Positions 57,125 to 64,000 of a stretch of 64,000 nucleotides of DNA are shown here, piece by piece. Source of the DNA: Cydia pomonella. Its lineage: Eukaryota; Arthropoda; Insecta; Lepidoptera; Tortricidae. The notes under the pieces are model-generated. The model did not search any database. It had not been told where the DNA came from and saw only the letters and a list, made by a program, of their open reading frames with translations. The first letter of the stretch is position 1; every line of letters begins with the position of its first letter. The stretch lies in assembly GCF_033807575.1 (NCBI RefSeq), contig NC_084704.1, positions 7,711,056 to 7,775,055 of the forward strand, read 5' to 3'. Both the position numbers and the translations under genes were made by a program.

Positions 57125-57202
57125 ATTTTTTTTGTCTCGTTTCAGGTCGAGTGCTAGAAGACGCGGAAATGGTTGGCGTGCTTAGCTTGGCCTGAAACGA
57201 GA
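57125..57202 (+). promoter_or_regulatory. Hairpin overlapping a 3'-splice-acceptor-like sequence
   Basis: Directly after pol, TCTCGTTTCAGG (57135-57146) and CCTGAAACGAGA (57191-57202) form a perfect 12-bp stem, extendable to about 18 bp with G-U pairs, around a loop of 30-45 bases. The left arm is preceded by TATTTTTTTTTTGTCTC and ends in TTTCAG, which would make a strong polypyrimidine-AG acceptor. A function in RNA processing, export or packaging is possible but unproven. Confidence 0.5.
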
Positions 57203-57231
57203 TGAACAAATCTGGATATATGTTTGATTGC

Positions 57232-57370
57232 ATATTTGGTTACAAGGTTATTTGGTTACACGGCTACAAGGATATTTGGTTACAAGGTTACAAGGTTACA
57301 AGGCTTTTGGTTACAAGGATATTTGGTTACAAGGTTAATAGGATATTTGGTAATAAGGCAGCAGGGATAA
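57232..57370 (+). repeat. Minisatellite in the retrotransposon 3' region
   Basis: Variants of the unit GGTTACAAGGATATTT repeat about nine times, partly as shorter GGTTACAA units. Translated, the stretch reads GYK-IWL-like repeats, but the 81-codon frame from 57202 has no recognisable domain and starts inside the hairpin arm, so it is not called as a gene. Confidence 0.7.
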
Positions 57371-57447
57371 TTGGTTATATATATTTTTTTAGTTATAAGG
57401 TTACTCGTTTACTCAGTTTCTTAGTTCCATATGCAGAGTTTCTATGA

Positions 57448-57832
57448 TAGAGAGTTAACTAATTATATAGCTACTTGGATACATGGTAAATCGTAATGAA
57501 TATAATTATTATTCCAATAGATAATCACTTACATAATGTTTATTATATAACAGTAAATTGCTATTAAAATCAATATAAATTGTTATAGATAATTATGTCT
57601 AAAAAATATATATACTAGTTTTATATTCGTTACATTTAATTAGATATGAATGACATAATGATGAATTTATGTTTATATAAAATTTGAATTGAATTGATTG
57701 ATTTAGTTTTCTATAAAATTATCTTGAATGTAAAACAATTTCTAGGTCTGGAATGTCCTTGCTCGCCGAGTGTAAGGTTTTGGTTTCACCAGATACGTGC
57801 CTGGGGACATGCACGTCATCAGGATGGTCGAG
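57448..57832 (+). other. Retrotransposon 3' untranslated region
   Basis: AT-rich, no frame. Just before the 3' LTR the expected polypurine tract is poor (AGGATGGTCGAG). The word CGAGTGTAAGGTT, spanning the LTR border (57829-57841), is duplicated 62 bp upstream at 57767-57779. Confidence 0.55.
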
Positions 57833-58119
57833 TGTAAGGTTCTATTATATTTAGAAAATAAACTAAACCGAAATTAGTAACTGCATTGACTATTCTGGTG
57901 GCGTCATGCCCGATGGCGGAAAAAAAAAACGGGAGTGAGGTGACTTGGCGCGCAGGGGCATTCTTGACCGGGCGACGGAACCGAACGGACGTCTGTGATT
58001 AAAATAGTTGGAAATACAAAAAGTGTTGATTTGTTTTTTGAGGTTGTTTACAAGTGGTAGCTTGAAATATAATTTATCTTCATCACAACAAGTGTTCATT
58101 ATTTCCGAGGTTGTTTACA
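57833..58119 (+). repeat. 3' LTR (287 bp)
   Basis: TGTAAGGTTC...TTGTTTACA, identical to the 5' LTR apart from one additional A in the homopolymer. It is followed by the CAAT target duplication at 58120-58123. Confidence 0.92.
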
Positions 58120-58123
58120 CAAT
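58120..58123. other. Target site duplication CAAT, right
   Basis: Direct repeat of 51397-51400. Confidence 0.8.
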
Positions 58124-58339
58124 AGAAATTCTTCTTCATTTTGATTTATAATATAAGGATTTCATATTTTCTAATTAAATTAAATTGCATTTATTTAAGA
58201 CCAACCTAGGATCAATATTGTTAGTAACACATTAAATTATACAACTAATGTTAGTAGGTATACACACACTTATTCAATAATAAGTAATTAAATTCATTAG
58301 AACTTTCTCGGATATAATAAATTTAAAGCTGGCAATATT

Positions 58340-58805
58340 TTCCGCAGGCGGGAGAAGTAGCAAGTAGCGCGCGCGCATTCACGCACACTTCTGCGTGGTG
58401 GTGGTCGTCGCTTTTGTTATTTTTTCAATCCCTGCCAGCCACTTGCTGCCTTGGCTTGTTCACTGACTTTTTACAAGTGTATAACTTTTGTTTTACTATA
58501 TTAAACTCGAATTACTTCGTAACCGGTGGTTAAATGCTGTGAGAATATATAAATTTACTAGTTACATCAAGTGAAATCTGTCAAGTAAAGTCCAGATGTT
58601 AGAAGAGCAAACGGCAACAACCTCGTTTTGTGTCAACAAAATATAAACAGTGATCGGGACGAGTTATACGAAACAAAAAGCGTATAGTGATGAATTAAAC
58701 AATGGTCTAAACTGGATATTGGAGAATGGGCTTCATTCACTCGCGCCACTGGATTATTGGAACTTGAATTTTGTTGCGACTTCACCCACATAACGTTTAT
58801 GGTAA
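58340..58805 (+). other. Possible promoter and non-coding first exon of a host gene
   Basis: A local GC-rich, CpG-containing patch (GCGCGCGCGCATTCACGCAC, 58368-58387) is followed by repeat-free sequence ending in ATG|GTAAGAATG (58799-58810), a good splice-donor context. No downstream acceptor or coding exon was identified in the window, so this is only a suggestion. Confidence 0.2.
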
Positions 58806-58809
58806 GAAT

Positions 58810-59800
58810 GAAGTGTCTTGTTTCGTAACTTAATTTTTTCACGGACTCTACTTTCGCATGCAATTTTTAAGTTAAACCGTGCTTATATTCACTTAACACA
58901 CAAAAAGTTTCATAATCCTCCCAGAAAATTTTTCGAATTTTCAAATTTCGAACCCATCATTGTTAAAAACTCACAAAACTCGAGTTCAAAACAAGCAAAA
59001 CTCAATTAAATGTGTTTAAAAATATACGCACGGGGATTTCGAGAGTTATGAACCTAATTTGTGTGAAGATGTGTACTGGTTTCAAACAAGAACCGTGTTG
59101 GAAGGATGTTTGCGAAACTTTTATGTGCCTACGCAAATATGATGGTGTAGGGAAGCCCACACACTATACAATTGCCTTTTCCGATGCCTTTACCTGTAAT
59201 ACCTGCAGCTTGTAAACTTGTGTAGTTAAAATATTACTATGCCTATGCCCACTCACTGGTTAGAGCTTTAGTAAATCTAGACTTATACTTGTTATGGTTA
59301 TTAAAAAATATGTTACTAGCTAAAACAAGACAGTATAATTTTCTAAATAACTTATTTCTATTTATAAAAGGAATAGGTATTTATAAATATGGCCTACTCT
59401 CACATTCTAAGCTCCTTTTCCATGTACATTAACAACCAAATATCATAATGAGTCTTAAACTCATAAATCAGTTTTACTCACATGTAAATTGCATTCCATT
59501 TTGTATGGAAATGACATGATCTTTGTTTGTAAATATAAAACAATGGGGCTACAGAGCAAAATGGCCACATACAATTTACCTGAATAAATGAATACACAAA
59601 CTGACAAAACCACTTTGTGGATGACTTCATTCAAAAAATGAGGGATACAATTCCACATCATTTTTCAGTCTTTGACAACACAAATCTTGAAACTTGCAGT
59701 ATTGCTGACAAAACATACAGAAAAACTATATGATGGAAGACTTTGTATGCTCTAAAAACAAATTAAGCTGGAGGTGTTGGTAATTTATTCCTTTATATGA
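58810..59800. other. Unrecognised, repeat-poor stretch
   Basis: Short frames at 58818-59009 and 59012-59215 have no domain. No dispersed repeat from the rest of the window was found here. Confidence 0.35.
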
Positions 59801-59804
59801 CATA

Positions 59805-60291
59805 TAAGGGAGCTTTCAGAAAATAGTGTACCCAATTAGCGTGAGTTGTTAAGAAAAGTCACTGTCAGTTTTGTAACGATAAATTAAGCATGAAATCTTT
59901 ATGGGAATCATTTTCTTGCCCTCTTTTACATGCTTATAGTTTATGAAATGAACACCAAAACTAAGTTTTCATTGAAACTTAATGCTTAATTATTGTTACA
60001 AAACTAACAGTGATCGGAACTATGGGAGTAAAACTTATCAAGCGGACGTAAAAAGAGTGCTTATAGCCTTAAAAATATTCGAATATCTATGAATGTAAAT
60101 ATTTTTATGGTTGTAAGTACTATACTATTCCTATCCCTATGGACATGAATATTTTTAGGGCTGTATGCACTATTTTATGTCCGCTTAACAAGTTTTGTTA
60201 AAGTTTTACTCCCGTAGTTCCGATCACTGGTGATTAACTTTTCTCAACAACTCACACTAATTGGGTAAACTTTTTACTGAAAACTCCCTTA
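59805..60291. mobile_element. 487-bp element made of nested palindromes
   Basis: Outer inverted ends of about 57 bp: TAAGGGAGCTTTCAGAAAAT and CCCAATTAGCGTGAGTTGTT against AACAACTCACACTAATTGGG and ACTGAAAACTCCCTTA. Inside are two more palindromes: CAGTTTTGTAACGATAAATT (59865) against AATTATTGTTACAAAACTAA (59991), and GATCGGAACTATGGGAGTAA (60011) against TTACTCCCGTAGTTCCGATC (60207), the latter enclosing AGCGGACGTAAAA / TTATGTCCGCTTA. No coding capacity; target duplication not seen. Confidence 0.7.
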
Positions 60292-61500
60292 CTTTGTTAA
60301 TAGACTTTGTATGCTGCATGCATTCCAAAACAGTAGGATTGTATTTGTCCAGTGTTAGTAGTTATAGATAATCTACCTTAAAATCTTAGTGGTGGCTTTA
60401 GGATTAGTAGCCTACTTCCCAGTGGTTTCAAAGGACTGATATTTATGTCTAAACATGATCCTATTACATAAGGACACAATTCCATGTAACAAATCAAATT
60501 TCTAAAGTCTTTTCAATGGTACCAAGTTACAAACCTGCTAAAAATCAAGTGGAATTTGCCTCGAGCTTTGATTACATGTTGCAAGCTTCAATTGTTGGCT
60601 GCGGAGCCAACGAAAATGCAAATTACTCTCACAATGAACATCAAATCATAACCATGGCCACTATACCATTTAGATGAGGCCAAACTCATTTATTGTTTAG
60701 TAGTCCCCGAACACCGAGTTATACCAATCAAAATGAGAGTTTGAAAGCATTTTAAATTGTGTTGTATATACTAATAATAAATTGTGATTAGAATATTCTT
60801 GAAATATATAGTGTTGTGAGTTTATGAGTCCTATGTTATTTTATTAAATTTTGTGCTTATGGTTTTTATTTTAAACGCAAATTCTTGCTGTCAAAACTAC
60901 CTGTATAACTCGCTATTAACCCTTGGAGTAGTAGGCCATTGACTCCCGACCGATTGTGTCATTTAAATTTCAAATTTGATTAATTGCAATAAAATCTAAA
61001 TTCAAATAACTCCAAAACGACATATACTACTTGAAAAGTTATATGTTTCATTATTAAGAAGTTACCTAAATTGTTTAGGAATATAGGTCCATTTCTAATA
61101 CTAATATACTAAAAGCTCAAGTAAGTTTGTCTGACAAGGCAGTTAGTAATTTGTTAGGTCATGGAATAATAGCATGTCAGTTGTAAAGCTAATTTATGTC
61201 ATGTTTTACATGTCTGTTTTAACTGGTTTGTATGGTTAAAATTATTTGTGATAAACATAATTTGTAAAAACTGTTAAAACAATTTATATCTTCTTGCATA
61301 GAGAATAAGGTTGATATATGACATGTTTGTTTTCAGAAATATGTTCATCTTGGATAGATCATACTTTGGACTAAAACTAGGATAGATTTTATGTTTATGA
61401 AAGTAAAGTTTTGTAGATGGTTGGTGAAAATTTTGTCTGAGGAACATTACAGTACCTGACCTGAAATTTAAATCTATACCTATATGCACAGCCCAAATCA
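60292..61500. other. Unrecognised stretch
   Basis: No gene or element recognised. Confidence 0.3.
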
Positions 61501-61514
61501 CTGTGATATTCGCA

Positions 61515-61709
61515 TCTTCTTCCTCGCGTTGTCCCGGAATTTTTGCCACGGCTTATGGGAGCCTGGGGTCCGCTTTACAACTAATCCTGACAATTGGCGT
61601 AGGCACTAGTTTTTACGAAAGCGACTGCCAACTGACCTTTCAACCCAGTCTGGTTCCCTCACGATGTTTTCCTTCACCGAAAAGTGACTGATAAATATCA
61701 AATGAAACT
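61515..61709 (-). mobile_element. 5'-truncated SINE with 11-bp target duplication
   Basis: Same family as 10108-10434 in the same (minus) orientation, lacking the tRNA-like head: CTTCTTCCTCGCGTTGTCCC, GGGAGCCTGGGGTCCGCTTT, TTTTTACGAAAGCGACTGCC. Flanked by TGATATTCGCA at 61504-61514 and 61710-61720. A 62-codon frame here is incidental. Confidence 0.75.
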
Positions 61710-61955
61710 GATATTCGCAATTTCGAATGAATACTTAAAACAGTGAAGTATGTGTTGTGTAACTTGTGTAGGTAGGCACTAGGTACATGAGCCACAACTA
61801 TATCTTTTTCGAGTTCCTGTCATTGACTCCTTCATGGTCAATGCTTCATTAAGAATTTAAATTCACTACTCACTTGATTTTAATTAATGTTTATATAAAA
61901 TACTATTATATCTACCTACCTAACTGTTTCTAAGTATCTACCTGCCTAGGTACTA

Positions 61956-62175
61956 CAGTCAGCATCAAAAGTAGCGGATCAAATAACGTTTCATAAGTAT
62001 CTACCATTCTGCAACAGCTTAATAAAAAGGGATGTCTTTAATATAGAACAACAAAGACTGTAAAAGATATACTTTTGAGCGCGAATTTTAGAAATTTATC
62101 TATATTTGGAAAAGTTATCCAGAATGTCAGATACTTTTGGCGCGTTGTTTCATCCGCTACTTTTGATGCTGACTG
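61956..62175. mobile_element. Mariner-like MITE, complete copy (220 bp)
   Basis: Perfect inverted ends starting CAGTCAGCATCAAAAGTAGC and continuing GGA, flanked by TA at 61954-61955 and 62176-62177. TA duplication and CAGT ends are typical of Tc1/mariner MITEs. Copies at 475-892 (interrupted) and 28626-28759 (partial). Confidence 0.75.
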
Positions 62176-62366
62176 TACAATTACTACATTTTTGTTTTAT
62201 CCTCCTGTAACCCAGAAGCATTTGTTTTGTTTTTGAATTTGGAACCATTAGGTAGTTAGGTATTCCATAAAAGTATCAGAATAGATTGTGTATACATAGG
62301 TATGTACAGAAATTGTACGCGGGGTCTCACAATGCCATAACATTATTTTAAACGATTACTAGGGGG

Positions 62367-62535
62367 CCGCCCCGGCTTCGCACGGGTTACACAAAACCTT
62401 AAAAAAATATACACCTGAACCATCGTCAAGAATCACTCTATTGATAGGTGAAAACCGCATGAAAATCCGTTGAGTAGTTTTTGAGTTTTAACAGACAGAC
62501 GCGGCGGAGGACTTTTACAAAGTGTTAGTGATACA
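62367..62535 (+). repeat. Dispersed repeat 'CCCCGGCTTCGCACGGGT', copy 2
   Basis: CCCCGGCTTCGCACGGGTTA, AGAATCACTCTATTGATAGG, AAAATCCGTTGAGTAGTTTT and GAGGACTTTTACAAAGTGTT; same order as in 33084-33262. Confidence 0.6.
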
Positions 62536-62716
62536 CTAGAACCATTGCAATATTTCTTTTTCTTTATTTCTTCACATAAAACCTTAATAAAAAAAAAAAC
62601 ATCAGCACATACCTACCTACCTGATGTACCTAGAGTAACCACAAATAAAAAACAACCAAAAAAAGAAATATACCTACCTATACTCCATACGCGATAAGGA
62701 ATTAAATACCTATGAA

Positions 62717-62890
62717 AAATTGTCGCAATCGCAACTTGTACCACGCGACCAAACGTCGTAAGCGCCGTAAAATTCATGGCGCTTACGCGTTATGCGTTTA
62801 GGTCGCGAAATTCATGCTCCGGTTCTATGGTTTGTTGTCAAAACAACAACAACAACTCATGGCGCAAAGTACTGGTTCTCTGTGTCGGTT
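62717..62890 (-). repeat. Dispersed double-hairpin repeat, copy 2 (reverse)
   Basis: Reverse complement of 22466-22640 with the same two hairpins: GTAAGCGCC / GGCGCTTAC and TTTGTTGTC / AACAACAAC. The 75-codon frame starting here is incidental. Confidence 0.65.
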
Positions 62891-63019
62891 CGTAGTAATA
62901 GTGTTGCGAACAGCCGAACACGCATAGATGGGTGGGTCTTTGCACTGGTTGCCGGTAATGTTGTGAAGCTTTCCTTTATAGGTATTCGATTCGCATACCT
63001 AAATCAACTCCAAAAATAA

Positions 63020-63655
63020 ATAGGAACCTACACGAAATCGGTATCATGAGAATTAATCAGTTCGTTTCAGAGTTCAACGCAAAAAGAAAGATGTGGCTTT
63101 CGGCGTCTTTGGCGAATTTTATGACTTGTAGTGACTACGCAGTACGCACAAAACCCAAATTTATTAGGTAGGTATACGTAAATATACTTATAGCCAAAAG
63201 GTACCGTGCAGCACGCGCGATCCTAACCTAACCAGTTCACTCTGATATATGGGCCCGACGCTATTCCGAGAAACAGTGGCCCTTGTTCCGACTGTGGGCC
63301 TCCATTGTTCAGTTTGTTTACTACTTATGTGTTCCGACTCGAACACACGAGTGTGAACACGGCCGATGGCACGTACGCGCTCTATCTACCTGCAATTATG
63401 TACAGTCCAATGCGAAAGTGGTTGTGAAAATGTACCACACCCAAATTAGTTTTTGGTACGTTTTCGCTTTCCATGTGTGTGACGACACGAATATATGTCG
63501 TTTCCGCAACCTAGTCGTTAAAACCCGTTAATAGTCTTTCCACGAACTTGTCATTGACATATTCGCTAGCATGTGCGTAACTTACTTTCTATGCATCTCG
63601 CTCGTATTAGCATACAGGTTACGCAGAAGTTTAGCGAATATAATCAGTGTTAGGT
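63020..63655. other. Unrecognised stretch
   Basis: An 82-codon plus-strand frame (63283-63531) with clustered C, H and Y residues has no domain I recognise and no good start context; not called. Confidence 0.3.
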
Positions 63656-63681
63656 CAGTGACAAGCTGGTGGTAGCCGTAC

Positions 63682-63812
63682 AGCGGTGGCAGCATGGTTT
63701 CATTTTTATCACCTGGCAATATGCCTGTCACTTTCGCGCTTACATACTTGTTAGAACGTGACAGGCATGGTGACATTGGTGACAAATGATAAAGAGCCTA
63801 CCATCTTAGCCC
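63682..63812 (+). mobile_element. MITE-like repeat, full copy
   Basis: Starts GCGGTGGCAGCATGGTTTCA, has the inner palindrome GCCTGTCACTTTCG / AACGTGACAGGCA, and ends GATAAAGAGCCTACCATCTT with AGC. A deleted copy in reverse lies at 6555-6640. Confidence 0.6.
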
Positions 63813-64000
63813 TACTGATGAACAAAGTTTAACACCATTCCTCAAATCTGTTTTTCTATTTAATCGATTTTCTGAACTTGTTTTTCACTTGGCGATTTTT
63901 TTATTTATTAGTTATTCAAAGAGAAAAGGAAGTAATCCTGCAGGACCCGGAGGTAACCTTTTAGTAGGTAGGCGCCCTATAATGTACGCGCGGAAACTTC

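Larger units (their letters stand above)
51401..58119 (+). mobile_element. Intact Ty3/gypsy-type LTR retrotransposon
   Basis: 6.7-kb element: 5' LTR (51401-51686), leader, gag (52332-53549), pol in the +1 frame (53563-57111), a 720-bp 3' region without an env-like frame, and 3' LTR (57833-58119). Domain order protease, RT, RNase H, integrase is that of Ty3/gypsy (Metaviridae); Copia-type elements have integrase before RT. Both ORFs are uninterrupted, all catalytic residues of RT, RNase H and integrase are present, the LTRs differ by one A in a homopolymer, and the CAAT duplication is intact, so the insertion is young and could be competent. There is no chromodomain after integrase. I do not assign a lineage within Ty3/gypsy by eye. 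Confidence 0.93.

Noticed and set aside
57202..57447. Small env-like or accessory ORF after pol (81 codons)
   Set aside because: It starts in the hairpin arm, is made largely of minisatellite units, and has no signal peptide or transmembrane pattern typical of env.
63283..63531. 82-codon frame with clustered Cys and His
   Set aside because: Spacing does not fit a known zinc-binding or toxin-like fold, and no start context or exon signals support it.

Overview
The window looks like intergenic or intronic DNA of a lepidopteran (moth) nuclear genome. The reasons are its AT-rich composition with frequent TAGGTAC/CTACCTAC words, no bacterial-type gene packing, tRNA-derived SINEs ending in GAA-type or TTTATTTA-type tails, LINE 3' ends of the kind common in moths, and many short inverted-repeat (MITE-like) elements. 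I could not support any intact host protein gene. Almost everything recognisable is a transposable element or the relic of one.

The only long, intact coding capacity is one LTR retrotransposon of the Ty3/gypsy type (51401-58119). It has two 286/287-bp LTRs that differ only by one A in a homopolymer, a 4-bp target duplication (CAAT), an intact gag with an unusual SR/RS-rich N-terminus and two CCHC knuckles, and an intact pol in the +1 frame with protease, reverse transcriptase, RNase H and integrase. No env-like ORF follows. A hairpin, a strong-looking 3' splice-acceptor sequence and a 15-bp-type minisatellite lie between pol and the 3' LTR.

Layout: 475-892 is a mariner-like MITE carrying a nested Harbinger-like MITE; 1060-1290 and 2065-2395 are a LINE RT relic and a mariner transposase relic; 3190-3436 is a SINE; 3950-4310 is a LINE 3' end. 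6142-9341 is a 3.2-kb hAT-like element with a perfect 8-bp target duplication that contains LINE relics and a cysteine-rich relic. 10108-10434 is a SINE with a 13-bp duplication. 10.5-24 kb is mostly unrecognised AT-rich DNA with scattered MITEs, including two 195-bp copies of one long-TIR family. 25.3-26.8 kb holds a LINE C-terminal relic and a complete 5'-truncated LINE insertion. 27-51 kb is more MITEs, several nested or foldback, plus SINE and LINE fragments. 51.4-58.1 kb is the retrotransposon. 58-64 kb has a possible non-coding first exon, a 487-bp triple-palindrome element, a 5'-truncated SINE, a full TIR-bounded mariner-like MITE and other repeats.

The elements do not form a pathway. 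Their value is as a stratigraphy: nested insertions, empty sites in sister copies and intact target duplications give a relative order of events, with the LTR retrotransposon probably the youngest. All family assignments were made by eye from motifs, so names of exact families are left out where I do not recognise them.
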